From Corynebacterium phocae (GTDB lineage: Bacteria > Actinomycetota > Actinomycetes > Mycobacteriales > Mycobacteriaceae), in contig NZ_VXKJ01000030.1 in assembly GCF_008693075.1 (NCBI RefSeq), positions 124,001-188,000 of the forward strand: DNA of 64,000 nt, given 5' to 3'. The position numbers and the translations under genes are program-made. Under the pieces are notes generated by a model that saw only the letters and a list, made by a program, of their open reading frames with translations, was not told the origin of the DNA and did not search any database. Numbering within the stretch: the first letter of the stretch is position 1; every line of letters starts with the position of its first letter. This document shows positions 18,716 through 27,548 of the stretch, piece by piece.

Positions 18716-19878
18716 TGCCGAAAATCACGCCAATCGAGATGGGTCGACCACGAGTCCTTGAGTTTTTTGCTGGGATTGGACTCGCCCGTATGGGGTTGGA
18801 AAAAGCCGGCTTTAGCGTGGTGTGGGCGAACGACATTGAAAAAGACAAGAAATCGATGTACGACCGACAGTTCGGGGAGTCTACTGCGCACTCCTATTCT
18901 TTAGGCGACATCGGTGAGGTTGGGGCCTCCGATCTTCCTGGGGGAACGTCTCTAGCGTGGGCCTCATCGCCGTGCACGGACTTATCCCTTGCTGGTACCA
19001 GGAAGGGCCTTGCAGGAAGCCAATCTGGAACCTTTTGGCACTTCGTACGGATCCTCGAAGAACTTGGTGAGGAACGGCCTCAATCTGTGGTCTTGGAAAA
19101 TGTGACAGGACTAGCGACCTCTCACGGGGGAGAGGACATCCGTTCTGCCATCAAGGCATTCAATGAACTTGGGTACTCAGTTGACGTTCTAGCAATTGAT
19201 GCTCGGCGTTTCCTTCCGCAATCGCGGCCGCGCATCTTCCTTGTGGGCTCGCAAAAACCGCCCGAAGCCAATGAGGAAGGGCCTTCAGAGCTGCGGCCTG
19301 AATGGATGCAGTGGATCTTTGCAGACCCTGAGCTCAGGACTCACCGGGCGGTACTGCCGTCCCCGCCGGCTCCCAACACCGGCGGGTTTAGCGAAACCGT
19401 GGAAGAGATGAACCTCAATGACTCGAGGTGGTGGGATTCTGAACGCACTGAGGCATTCTTTGAATCCCTATCTCCCATCCAGCGTGCCCGGGTGCTCTCC
19501 ATGCAGAAAGGCGTGGAAGTCAAGTATCGGACCGCCTACCGCCGCACCCGCAAGGGCAAACCAGTGTGGGAAGTAAGGCCCGATGACATCTCGGGTTGTT
19601 TGCGAACTGCGCGCGGGGGCTCATCAAAGCAAGCAGTGGTCCGGCTTGGGAAAAACCGATTTCAAGTTCGTTGGATGACCCCTTTGGAGTATGCCCGTCT
19701 CATGGGTGCGGCAGAATACGACTTGAGCGCGGCGCGCACTAACCAGGCGCTCTTCGGCTTCGGTGACGCTGTGGCTGTACCAGTTGTTGAGTGGCTGGCG
19801 GAGAACTATCTGCTACCTCTCATTGCAGGGACCTTGGAAGCACCGGCCTTCCAAGGGGAAGTGAGAAAATATGGGTAG
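18715..19878 (+). CDS. DNA (cytosine-5-)-methyltransferase of a type II R-M system
   Basis: Transfers a methyl group from SAM to C5 of cytosine at the recognition site, protecting DNA from the nuclease encoded next. 387 aa. Seen in order: motif I FFAGIGLARMGLE (about 16-28), motif IV SSPCTDLSLAG (catalytic Cys near 85; PCT in place of the common PCQ), motif VI VVLENVTG (about 125), motif VIII QSRPRIFLVG (about 168), variable target-recognition region about 190-310, and motifs IX/X near RLMGAAEYD and LFGFGDAVAVPVVEWL. The nuclease start overlaps its end by 8 nt. Base composition is a little less GC-rich than its neighbours, as usual for acquired R-M genes. Confidence 0.93.
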   Translation: MPKITPIEMGRPRVLEFFAGIGLARMGLEKAGFSVVWANDIEKDKKSMYDRQFGESTAHSYSLGDIGEVGASDLPGGTSLAWASSPCTDLSLAGTRKGLAGSQSGTFWHFVRILEELGEERPQSVVLENVTGLATSHGGEDIRSAIKAFNELGYSVDVLAIDARRFLPQSRPRIFLVGSQKPPEANEEGPSELRPEWMQWIFADPELRTHRAVLPSPPAPNTGGFSETVEEMNLNDSRWWDSERTEAFFESLSPIQRARVLSMQKGVEVKYRTAYRRTRKGKPVWEVRPDDISGCLRTARGGSSKQAVVRLGKNRFQVRWMTPLEYARLMGAAEYDLSAARTNQALFGFGDAVAVPVVEWLAENYLLPLIAGTLEAPAFQGEVRKYG

Positions 19879-20671
19879 CAGAGGCATAGCAAGCTACAAC
19901 GATTCAGACGGGGATCCCCCGGCCAAAAGAACTCTGCCTACACGCTTTGTACAGGGATTTAGAGAGTTGCTTTCAGAGGCTCTAGCGACCGAAGACGAAT
20001 TGAGTGGAGTGAAACTCAGTAGGTGCGTTGGCGTCTATGCGTTCTACGACTACGACGGGGAACCAATTTATGTTGGCCAAACTACCGAGAACTTCGCCAC
20101 GCGTATCGGTAGGCACCTTCGGGGGCAACGGTCAGACACACTTGCTTACCGAATTTTGGACCCTTTCGAGGTCGCGGAGATGGAATTGTTTCCGATCACT
20201 TACCCTAGCGGGGCCTCAAGGGCCGAACGCAGGCTCTATACAGACGCCGTTGAGTACACTGCTTACGTTCATGCCATTAGAAACTCGAAGTATAAGGCAA
20301 TTCTGAATGAAAAATTTCCGCCTTTTGCTCCCGAAGTTAAGCTGCCAAAGTCCTATCGATTTAACCTGATCCCGGAAGGTATGCGGGAAGACCGTGAGCA
20401 CCCGGATGTTCGTATTGCACGGCGGGCGGAGACGTTGTCGCGTGTGGCGGCGGTAGCGCACGAACGTGGAGAGGTATCCAATGGCCTGCGGCGCGTCATC
20501 GTAATCCAGGCCGTTCGCTTGGCTGATCTGGCGGCCGCCAGGTTGGCCTACGCCGAGGGCAGGAAGCGCCCCTCACCGGAAGCAATTGACGTGCAAGCCT
20601 TGGTAGGAAATACGGTTCCAGAATTTGCCCCGGACCTGGATATCCGCTTTCCCTCCCCACCGGTAAGCTAA
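19871..20671 (+). CDS. GIY-YIG type II restriction endonuclease, Eco29kI-like
   Basis: Cleaves unmethylated recognition sites. 266 aa. Seen: the GIY-like strand GVYAFYDYDGEPIYVGQT (about 55-72; G-V-Y and Y-V-G in place of GIY and YIG), an Arg and His in TRIGRHLRGQ, a Glu in DAVEYTAYVHA and an Asn in AILNEKFPP. This set of Tyr, Tyr, Arg, His, Glu, Asn is what the Eco29kI group of restriction enzymes uses. Eco29kI cuts CCGCGG, so that is the first specificity to consider, but I cannot derive specificity from sequence. ATG 19871 overlaps the methylase stop, so methylase is made first and translation is coupled. Confidence 0.85.
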   Translation: MGSRGIASYNDSDGDPPAKRTLPTRFVQGFRELLSEALATEDELSGVKLSRCVGVYAFYDYDGEPIYVGQTTENFATRIGRHLRGQRSDTLAYRILDPFEVAEMELFPITYPSGASRAERRLYTDAVEYTAYVHAIRNSKYKAILNEKFPPFAPEVKLPKSYRFNLIPEGMREDREHPDVRIARRAETLSRVAAVAHERGEVSNGLRRVIVIQAVRLADLAAARLAYAEGRKRPSPEAIDVQALVGNTVPEFAPDLDIRFPSPPVS

Positions 20672-20682
20672 CCGGTCGCGAA

Positions 20683-20720
20683 AAGCCCACACCGTCAGAG
20701 CCTGGCCGGTGTGGGCTTAC
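20683..20720. terminator. Bidirectional hairpin terminator
   Basis: Twelve-bp perfect stem AAGCCCACACCG (20683-20694)/CGGTGTGGGCTT (20707-20718) between the convergent restriction gene and PepSY gene. Short A and T tracts flank it, so it can serve both strands. Confidence 0.8.
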
Positions 20721-20728
20721 GCGTGTTG

Positions 20729-22192
20729 CTATGACGTGGGGAGAAGTTCAGGGTCTTCAGACACCGCCTGTTTTGACGCCGCTTGCTTTGGCGTGTGGGC
20801 GCGGGTGGCCAGCGCCTTGACGCGCCGGGAGAGCACCCAGTCGGCTAACAGCATGGCCGCCAGGCTCACGCCGAAGACGGGCAGGTAGACGCCCACAGTC
20901 AGCAGGAACAGGGCCACCAGCAGCTTATCGCGGGTGCCCAGTGGTTGGTAGGGGCCGGGCACGCCGGCAATGGCGCCGGCGCGGGTGCCGCGCTTGAACC
21001 ACAACACGTAGCCAATCAAGCACAGCGCGGTGATACCAATGCCCGTGAAAAACAGCAGGATCTGCAGCGGCAGGCCAAACAGGATTCCCATGTGGAGGTA
21101 AATGCCCCAGCTGGTCAGTTTGCTAAACAGCGGCAGCTGGTTGAAGGGAAGGCGGTCAACAACGGCCCCGGTGGCGGGGTTGATGCTTACGGCGTCAGAG
21201 GTCATGCGCCACGGCGTCCAGCGCTCACTGGCCTGCCACGCGTGGTCAGTGTCTTTGGGCGGGAACAGCCGTAGGGAGCCGGTGAGGCCCTCGCTCTTGG
21301 CGGTGGCCCAGACGGTGTCCACGTGGCTGGCTAGTTCCGCGGCGGTGTAAGTTTCTACTTCTTCTTCTGCTGCGGCCGCGCCGTGGTGGTGCTCGTGCCC
21401 GGAGGCCGGGGCCGCAGCCTTAGCCGGGTCGAGCGCGGTGTTGACGGGCGCGGACTTCCAGCCGAAAAACTCTACGGTCTTGCCCACGTTGTTCCCGGAG
21501 AACGGTGCCCAGGTCAGGCCAGTAACGGACAGCCCCAGCATGGCTACCAGCAAACCGGCGCCGATGATCCCGTGCACGTTAGTCCACCAGTTACGGCTGG
21601 CCTTAGCACTGCCGGAGCGGCCGGTGAAAAAACGTTTGCCGCCTACGCGCTTTAACCAGAGGAAGACGCCGCCTAGGGCCACAAACCACATCCAGGAGGC
21701 GGCAAGCTCAGCGTAGAGTTCACCTGGTGGGCCCAGGTAGAGGTCGTGGTGGGCCTCGGAGATGAGCTTGCGCAGGGGCAGCTCACCCAGGCCGGAGTAG
21801 CTGGCCTCATCGCCAATGACTTCGCCGGTGCCGGGGTTGACAAAAATGCTGCGCAGGCGGCCGCCTTCAAGCTCCGGGTCTGCTAGCAGCACACGGGTGG
21901 AGTCCTGCGGTTCAGCGGCCGGCCATACTTGGGCCAGCTCCATGTCTGGGTACTGGGCCTGGGCGTTGGTGACCTGCTCTTCGAGGGAGACCGGGTGGTC
22001 GGTTGCTGCCACTTTGAGGATGTCGCGGTAGACCACGTTTTCCATGGTCGGCGCCAGGGCGTAGAGCGCGCCGGTGAGCGCGGCGATGATGATGAATGGG
22101 CCGATGAACATTCCGGCGTAGAAGTGAATACGCCTAATCAGCGGGGCGAGCCCCGATTTTTTGGCCCCTGTTGAGGCCTGGACGTCAGTCAT
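20729..22192 (-). CDS. PepSY-associated TM domain protein (PiuB-like) with His-rich loop
   Basis: Polytopic inner membrane protein of the PepSY_TM family, often linked to iron/siderophore uptake or ferric reduction. 487 aa. Seen: first membrane helix with RRIHFYAGMFIGPF at the N-terminus, a PepSY-like extracellular part (LEEQVTNAQAQYPDMEL), HHDLYLGPPGELY before helix 2, WWTNVHGIIGAGLLVAMLGLS as helix 3, a loop containing GHEHHHG followed by acidic residues, a further PepSY-like part, then HMGILFGLPLQILLFFTGIG and two more helices. Conserved His residues near helix ends could bind heme or metal. The His/Glu-rich loop suggests metal sensing or binding. ATG 22192; AAGGAG lies 12 nt upstream. No recognisable DtxR box was found ahead of it. 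Confidence 0.85.
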   Translation of the reverse strand: MTDVQASTGAKKSGLAPLIRRIHFYAGMFIGPFIIIAALTGALYALAPTMENVVYRDILKVAATDHPVSLEEQVTNAQAQYPDMELAQVWPAAEPQDSTRVLLADPELEGGRLRSIFVNPGTGEVIGDEASYSGLGELPLRKLISEAHHDLYLGPPGELYAELAASWMWFVALGGVFLWLKRVGGKRFFTGRSGSAKASRNWWTNVHGIIGAGLLVAMLGLSVTGLTWAPFSGNNVGKTVEFFGWKSAPVNTALDPAKAAAPASGHEHHHGAAAAEEEVETYTAAELASHVDTVWATAKSEGLTGSLRLFPPKDTDHAWQASERWTPWRMTSDAVSINPATGAVVDRLPFNQLPLFSKLTSWGIYLHMGILFGLPLQILLFFTGIGITALCLIGYVLWFKRGTRAGAIAGVPGPYQPLGTRDKLLVALFLLTVGVYLPVFGVSLAAMLLADWVLSRRVKALATRAHTPKQAASKQAVSEDPELLPTS

Positions 22193-22507
22193 GGGAGGAC
22201 TTTTCTCCTTGTGATCGGTTTTGAGTTGTCTGAGTTGGGTGAAACTTTCGAAAGTTCAGGTTCGGCCGCTAGCGGCAGTGATGAAACAGTCGAGCGGGGT
22301 GGTCAATTGGTTCCCGCCCTCCGCGCGGTTGTGTGTACTTTCCGGCCTAATTGATAATTTTTGGATTAGCCGGGAACTTTTTTCAGCGAGTGAAAGCGCC
22401 TATAAATGGCGGTTTGCTGGTGTGTAGCGCCCGGGAACGGCGAACTTTTGTGTTTAATCCCACACAATTGGGCCAGGCGGTGCTGGCCGCTGGGCTAGAG
22501 TTGGATT
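22193..22507. other. Divergent intergenic region PepSY gene/proA
   Basis: 315 bp that must hold promoters for both directions. An AT-rich patch (TTGATAATTTTTGGATTA near 22350) stands out, but no clean -35/-10 pair, operator or small gene could be supported. No DtxR-type palindrome seen. Confidence 0.4.
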
Positions 22508-23812
22508 ATGAGTTCAAAAAACAGTGCCGTAACTAGCGCCGTAACCCGCGAAGAAGAACGCCAGGAAGTGCTCGCCCGGGCCGCCGCAGCCAAGAAGGTT
22601 GCACCCCAGGTAGCGCAGCTTCCCACGCCGGTGAAAAACGCCATCCTGCTGGCTGCGGCCGGCAATCTGGTGGAGCGCGCGCCAGAGATTCTGGAAGCCA
22701 ACGCCCGGGACGTAGCCGCGGGCCGCGAGCGCGGGTTTAATGACTCCCTCATTGACCGCCTGAGCCTTGATAAGGACCGGATAGCCGGGATTGCTTCCGG
22801 CCTGCGGCAGGTGGCCAGCCTGCGTGACCCGGTGGGGGAGGTCCTGCGCGGGCATACGATGGACAACGGCATTCAGATGACCCAGGTGCGCGTGCCACTG
22901 GGCGTGATGGGCATGGTCTACGAGGCCCGCCCGAATGTCACCGTGGACGCCTTTGGCCTGGCCATGAAGTCCGGCAACGTGGCGCTTCTGCGCGGGTCAA
23001 AGTCCGCCGTGCATTCCAATCAGGCGCTAGTGGAGATCCTGCAAGATACGGTGGTAGACCACGGCCTGCCACGCGAGGTAGTCCAGCTGCTGCCGTGCCA
23101 AACGCACGACTCCGTCCAAGACCTCATCACCGCCCGCGGCCTAGTGGACGTGGTCATCCCGCGCGGCGGCGCGGGCCTAATCGAGGCCGTGGTCACCGGC
23201 GCTACCGTGCCCACCATTGAGACCGGAACGGGCAACTGTCACTTCTACGTCGACGCCTCGGCGGACGTGGACAAGGCCATAGACATGGTGTTAAACGGCA
23301 AAACCCGCCGGCCCTCAGTATGCAACGCCACTGAGACGGTCCTGCTTGACGCCGCGCTGCCGGACGCGGACAAACTGCGGGTCGTTCTCGCGCTACAGGA
23401 CGCCGGGGTGACGGTACACGGGGACGTGGGGGAACTAGGGGGCATCGGCGTAGAAGGCGCGGTGCAGGCCACGGAGGAAGAGTGGGCATCGGAATTTCTG
23501 TCCATGGACATCTGCGCCAAGGTGGTAGACGGCGTCAGCGGCGCCATCGCACACATTGCCACATACTCCACCGGCCACACCGAGGGCATTGCGGCGCAAA
23601 ACGCGGACGTTTTGACCGCGTTTGCCGGCGGCGTGGACTCCGCAGCCGTCATGCTCAACGCCTCCACCGCGTTCACCGACGGTGAGGTCTACGGCATGGG
23701 CGCAGAAATAGGCATCTCCACGCAAAAACTCCACGCGCGCGGGCCCATGGCGCTGCCGGAGCTGACCTCCACCAAATGGATTTTGCAGGGCAATGGTCAA
23801 ACTAGGCCTTAG
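22508..23812 (+). CDS. proA: Gamma-glutamyl phosphate reductase
   Basis: Reduces gamma-glutamyl phosphate to glutamate semialdehyde with NADPH, the second step of proline synthesis. 434 aa, full length. Seen: [28 protein letters not shown] (cofactor domain, broken here only for description), [27 protein letters not shown], and the catalytic Cys in [14 protein letters not shown] (about 273). The C-terminal end carries [21 protein letters not shown], another family block. In many genomes it follows proB directly; here about 5.8 kb of other genes intervene. Confidence 0.97.
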   Translation: MSSKNSAVTSAVTREEERQEVLARAAAAKKVAPQVAQLPTPVKNAILLAAAGNLVERAPEILEANARDVAAGRERGFNDSLIDRLSLDKDRIAGIASGLRQVASLRDPVGEVLRGHTMDNGIQMTQVRVPLGVMGMVYEARPNVTVDAFGLAMKSGNVALLRGSKSAVHSNQALVEILQDTVVDHGLPREVVQLLPCQTHDSVQDLITARGLVDVVIPRGGAGLIEAVVTGATVPTIETGTGNCHFYVDASADVDKAIDMVLNGKTRRPSVCNATETVLLDAALPDADKLRVVLALQDAGVTVHGDVGELGGIGVEGAVQATEEEWASEFLSMDICAKVVDGVSGAIAHIATYSTGHTEGIAAQNADVLTAFAGGVDSAAVMLNASTAFTDGEVYGMGAEIGISTQKLHARGPMALPELTSTKWILQGNGQTRP

Positions 23813-23832
23813 CCAGGCGCTAAAGTAGAGGG

Positions 23833-24708
23833 GTGAAAAAGACTCTAGCTACTTTAACCACCTGCCTGCTGGCGTGCAGCCCGGTATTCAGCGGCCACGC
23901 GGCGGCTAGCCCGGCACCGGCACCCGCCCCGGCAGCGTGCCCCGAGATTGCCGTGGTGGCCGCCCGGGGCTCAGACCAAAACGCCGCGCAAGGCGAATAC
24001 CTGGGCCCGCAGACTTACGGCACGCGCACCTCCAACGGCTATGAAGGCCGCAACTTCATTTCCTTTTTCCACTTCGTGGACTCCCGCCACCCAGGACTGA
24101 TGGACAAAGTTCAGGTAATTGGCCTAGATGAGGAACAATACCCGGCCGCCATGAATGTCCCCCCGCTGGCCAAAGAAGGGGAAGTGCTCTCCTTTGGACA
24201 AGTGCTAGAGCGCATGCACTTCATTGTCACCCACTACTCCTTGGGGCAAATGGCCTGGGGCACCACCTTCGGGCTGCTGGACTCCCTGCGCCGGGGTGAA
24301 GAAAACGCGCCGGGCGTGGTGGCGGAATACGAACGCCGCACCGGCTGCAAACCCCGCTACATTGTGGCCGGTTACTCCCAGGGCGCTATTGTTGCCACCT
24401 CGTTGGAAAAGCCCCTTGCCGCACAGGGCAAGCTCCACGGCGCTTTTTACCTGGGCAACCCCCTACACCGGCCCGCCGGCATGTCCGTGTGGTACCCGCA
24501 CCAGCTGGCGCCCCTGCCGCCCCACGCGCGGATTGACTACTGCCTAGCGGGGGACTTTTCTTGCACACTCACCCCAGAAAACGCGCTGTTGGCGCTGAGA
24601 GACAAAGCCAAGTTGCACGCCTCCTACTTCCAGGACGCGGCAGCGGGCAACCCCACCGCGCAAGACATTGCTGTGGCGGATAGGTTTGCCAGCCTCATAC
24701 GCGGGTAA
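23833..24708 (+). CDS. Secreted cutinase-like serine hydrolase (first)
   Basis: Probable extracellular esterase of the cutinase-like family found in mycolate-containing actinobacteria. 291 aa, GTG start. Seen: signal peptide (about 1-27, KKTLATLTTCLLACSPVFSG), then CPEIAVVAARGSDQ (family opening strand with oxyanion region), nucleophile Ser in VAGYSQGAI, catalytic Asp in CLAGDFSC and His in HASYF. Cys near the N-terminus and before the Ser loop (GCKPRY) can form the usual disulfide. Lies 20 nt after proA and immediately ahead of a second homologue. Confidence 0.88.
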   Translation: MKKTLATLTTCLLACSPVFSGHAAASPAPAPAPAACPEIAVVAARGSDQNAAQGEYLGPQTYGTRTSNGYEGRNFISFFHFVDSRHPGLMDKVQVIGLDEEQYPAAMNVPPLAKEGEVLSFGQVLERMHFIVTHYSLGQMAWGTTFGLLDSLRRGEENAPGVVAEYERRTGCKPRYIVAGYSQGAIVATSLEKPLAAQGKLHGAFYLGNPLHRPAGMSVWYPHQLAPLPPHARIDYCLAGDFSCTLTPENALLALRDKAKLHASYFQDAAAGNPTAQDIAVADRFASLIRG

Positions 24709-24751
24709 GATGTGGCGGAGTTTAAATACCCTCTGTACAGAAAGTTCAACG

Positions 24752-25666
24752 GTGCGTACTTCTTTTCTTTCCCGTCTAGCGGGTATCGGCGTCGCGGTAG
24801 CCGCCACGGTTACCACGCTGGCCGTGCCCGCAGCCCAAGCCCAAACCTGCCCCGCCGTAGTGGTGGTGGCCGCGCGCGGCTCTGGCCAAAACGGGCATAT
24901 TTACCCCACCCGCTACTCCGGCCAAGAGCCCTTTGCCTCCAACGGCTGGGAGGGGGAAACCATCCGGGCCATGCTGCACACCGTGGAATCACGCTACCGG
25001 GCCACCCACGGCGGGCAGTCCGTCATGCGCGACGTCTACGTCCTGGGGCTAAGCCCGCAGGACTACCCGGCTACCTATCCGGAATACACCGTGCCCAACG
25101 TGGCGGTCCCGCAATCGCTGCCGGAGGTTATCTCCATAGCCCAGCAGTGGACCATACCGGTGATTAACACCGGAATCCGCGTGGCGCAGGAATTCTTTGC
25201 CTCCGTGGGCACCGGGCGCTCCGGTGTTATGCGCGCTATTGACGGCTACGAGCGTGCCTCCGGTTGCCGCCCGCAGTACATCCTGACCGGCTTTAGCCAG
25301 GGTGCCATGATTTTGGCCGAACATGAGCGCGACTTAGCCGCCCGCGGGCAGCTGGCGGGCGTGGTGTACATGGGTAGCCCCAACACCGCGGCCGGGGACC
25401 CGTTTACGGTGGGTAACACCACCGGCTGGGGCGGAATTTTGGGCTGGTGGCCGTTCAATAACACCGTGGCCTCCCGGGCCACAGTCAACCGCGTCAACTA
25501 CTGCCTGCCGCTGGACGGCGTGTGCGATATCTCCCGGGAGAACCTGGAAGCCGCCCGCGCAGCCGGGGGTGGCAACCACGGCCGGTACTTCCTGTGGGGC
25601 TCGCAGTGGGACGCCCACGTGGCGGACCAGGTAGGCCGGTGGGTAGACCAGGTGAGGTTCCGGTGA
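24752..25666 (+). CDS. Secreted cutinase-like serine hydrolase (second)
   Basis: Tandem homologue of the preceding gene. 304 aa from GTG 24752, which gives a clean signal peptide ([17 protein letters not shown]... to AAQAQ); a longer form from ATG 24710 is possible and its reading frame overlaps the end of the first gene. Seen: [15 protein letters not shown], Ser in LTGFSQGAM, Asp near CLPLDGVC and His in GNHGRYF. Terminates in GTGA, shared with the nadD start. A glycine/tryptophan-rich insertion ([16 protein letters not shown]) lies between Ser and Asp and is absent from the first copy, so substrate binding likely differs. Confidence 0.87.
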   Translation: MRTSFLSRLAGIGVAVAATVTTLAVPAAQAQTCPAVVVVAARGSGQNGHIYPTRYSGQEPFASNGWEGETIRAMLHTVESRYRATHGGQSVMRDVYVLGLSPQDYPATYPEYTVPNVAVPQSLPEVISIAQQWTIPVINTGIRVAQEFFASVGTGRSGVMRAIDGYERASGCRPQYILTGFSQGAMILAEHERDLAARGQLAGVVYMGSPNTAAGDPFTVGNTTGWGGILGWWPFNNTVASRATVNRVNYCLPLDGVCDISRENLEAARAAGGGNHGRYFLWGSQWDAHVADQVGRWVDQVRFR

Positions 25667-26283
25667 AAGAACGCGTAGGCATAATGGGTGGGACCTTTGA
25701 CCCCATCCACAACGGGCACCTGGTGGCCGCCAGTGAGGTGGCCCACCGCTTCCAGCTAGACCGCGTGGTTTTTGTGCCCACCGGCCAGCCGTGGCAAAAG
25801 GCGGGGCGCGGGGTAACTCCGGCGGAACACCGCTACCTGATGACCACCATTGCCACCGCTTCAAACCCCAGCTTCAGGGTCTCCCGCGTAGACATTGACC
25901 GGGAAGGCCCCACCTACACCATTGACACGCTGCGCGATATGAGAGAAATCTTGCCCCAGGCGCAGCTGTACTTCATCACCGGCGCGGACGCCTTGGCCGG
26001 AATCATGGAGTGGCGTGATTGGGACACCATGCTGGGCATGGCCAAATTCGTGGGCGTTACCCGCCCCGGCTACAAGCTGACTAAGGAGATGCTGCCAGAG
26101 TGCGCGCAGTCCAGCGTGGAGCTGGTGGACATCCCGGCCATGGCCATTTCTTCTACCGATTGCCGCCGCCGCGCCCAGGAAGGAAAACCGGTGTGGTACC
26201 TGGTGCCGGACGGGGTGGTGCAGTACATGGCAAAGAATAAGTTGTACCGGCAGGATCAAAATCCGGTGCTTGACAAGGATTGA
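25663..26283 (+). CDS. nadD: Nicotinate-nucleotide adenylyltransferase
   Basis: Adenylates nicotinate mononucleotide to deamido-NAD in NAD synthesis. 206 aa from GTG 25663, which overlaps the cutinase stop as GTGA; the open frame extends further upstream but only inside the cutinase gene. Seen: nucleotidyltransferase motif [44 protein letters not shown] and the [15 protein letters not shown] (ISSTxIR-type) motif. Placed ahead of rsfS as in many bacteria. Confidence 0.96.
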   Translation: MKERVGIMGGTFDPIHNGHLVAASEVAHRFQLDRVVFVPTGQPWQKAGRGVTPAEHRYLMTTIATASNPSFRVSRVDIDREGPTYTIDTLRDMREILPQAQLYFITGADALAGIMEWRDWDTMLGMAKFVGVTRPGYKLTKEMLPECAQSSVELVDIPAMAISSTDCRRRAQEGKPVWYLVPDGVVQYMAKNKLYRQDQNPVLDKD

Positions 26284-26371
26284 TTTTCGGGTTGACTAGG
26301 AAAATTCCGGCTATTCGTGTCAAACTGTAGGGACTTAAGTTATACGCCCCCCATTTTTTAAGGAAATACAT

Positions 26372-26842
26372 TTGTCTATTACTGACGTAGCCCGCACAAT
26401 GGCTGAGATTTCGGCCAAGGCTGCCGATGAAAAGCTCGGTTCCAACATTGCCGTCATCGACGTTTCTGACGTGATTGCTATCACCGAGGTCTTTGTCATT
26501 GTCTCCGCCGAAACCGAGCGCCAGGTATCCGCCATCGTTGATGAAATCGAAGATGAGATGACCAAGGCCGGCTATGAGCCCAAGCGCCGCGAGGGCAACC
26601 GCGAATTCCGCTGGGTGCTGCTTGACTACGGCAACGCCGTCATCCACGTCCAGCGCGAAACCGAGCGTGAATACTACGGCCTGGACCGCCTCTACCACGA
26701 CTGCCCGCTCATCGAGGTGGAAGGCATTGAGACCCCGGAGCGCCCCGGAGAGTGGTCCAATGAGGTTAATATCCGCGAGGTCACCGAGCTCGACGAAATC
26801 CCTCTGGCCGGCCCGGAGCCGGAAGAAGAAGAGGAGTATTAA
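26372..26842 (+). CDS. rsfS: Ribosomal silencing factor RsfS
   Basis: Binds ribosomal protein L14 and blocks subunit joining under nutrient limitation. 156 aa, TTG start with AAGGAAA just upstream. Seen: SDVIAITEVFVIVSAETERQ (short here), the EGNREFRWVLLDYGNAVIHV core and REYYGLDRLYHD, all typical of the family. An acidic tail (GPEPEEEEEY) extends past the usual end. The 88-bp gap after nadD contains TTGACT (26292) and TATACG (26341) that could belong to a promoter. Confidence 0.94.
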   Translation: MSITDVARTMAEISAKAADEKLGSNIAVIDVSDVIAITEVFVIVSAETERQVSAIVDEIEDEMTKAGYEPKRREGNREFRWVLLDYGNAVIHVQRETEREYYGLDRLYHDCPLIEVEGIETPERPGEWSNEVNIREVTELDEIPLAGPEPEEEEEY

Positions 26843-26849
26843 AACCCCA

Positions 26850-27548
26850 ATGAGCCGCCGCCTTTTTCTGATCCGCCACGGCCAGACCACCTACAACGTG
26901 ACTGGCCGTATGCAGGGGCACCTGGACACCGAGCTCTCCCCTTTGGGCTATGAGCAGGCCCGGGTGGCGGCTTCGCTCCTGGCTGATAAGGGCATCACCC
27001 GTATTATTTCCTCCGATTTGGTGCGCGCTCACGAGACCGCGCGCGTGATTTCGGAGCAGCTCCACGTGCCCTTTACTGCCGATGCCCGCCTGCGGGAAAC
27101 CCACCTAGGCCAGTGGCAGGGCCGCACTTCCGCGGAAGTAGACGCGGAGAGCCCATCCGTGCGCGCCATCTGGCGCCACGACCCCACCTGGCCGCCGCCC
27201 GGCGGGGAATCCCGCGTGGACGTGGCGCGCCGCGCCCGGCCGGTCATTGATGAGCTCATGCGCACCTATCCCGAGTGGGACAACGGGGCGGTGCTGGTGG
27301 TAGCCCACGGCGGCACCATCACCTCCCTGACGTGTTCGCTATTGGGCCTTGCCCACCAGCAGTACAGTCTGTTGTCCGGGCTGAAAAACACGCACTGGGC
27401 GCAGCTGACCGCCAGGCCCAAGCTAAACCTTAAAAACCCGGGGGCTTCGGTGGATTTCACCCCGGAGACTGTACCTAGTGCTAGCTGGTATTTTGACGGC
27501 TGGAACATGGGGGCGCGCGTGAGCGGTGACGCCGGGGCGGACGTCTAG
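26850..27548 (+). CDS. Histidine phosphatase (phosphoglycerate mutase-like)
   Basis: 232 aa. Seen: RLFLIRHGQTTYNVTGRMQG (phospho-His RHG motif), DLVRAHETARVI, TELSPLGYEQA, acid/base Glu in LRETHLGQWQG and second His in VVAHGGTI. ATG 26850 lies 7 nt after rsfS. Corresponds to the phosphatase that often follows rsfS in actinobacteria (a glucosyl-3-phosphoglycerate phosphatase in mycobacteria); the substrate here is not fixed by sequence. The last base of its stop is the first base of the next start. Confidence 0.9.
   Translation: MSRRLFLIRHGQTTYNVTGRMQGHLDTELSPLGYEQARVAASLLADKGITRIISSDLVRAHETARVISEQLHVPFTADARLRETHLGQWQGRTSAEVDAESPSVRAIWRHDPTWPPPGGESRVDVARRARPVIDELMRTYPEWDNGAVLVVAHGGTITSLTCSLLGLAHQQYSLLSGLKNTHWAQLTARPKLNLKNPGASVDFTPETVPSASWYFDGWNMGARVSGDAGADV

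Noticed and set aside
22193..22507. DtxR/iron box for the PepSY gene
   Set aside because: No sequence resembling the corynebacterial iron-box palindrome was found in this gap.
25522..25662. Longer nadD start upstream of 25663
   Set aside because: The extra codons are the shadow of the cutinase gene and the canonical nadD opening is close to GTG 25663.
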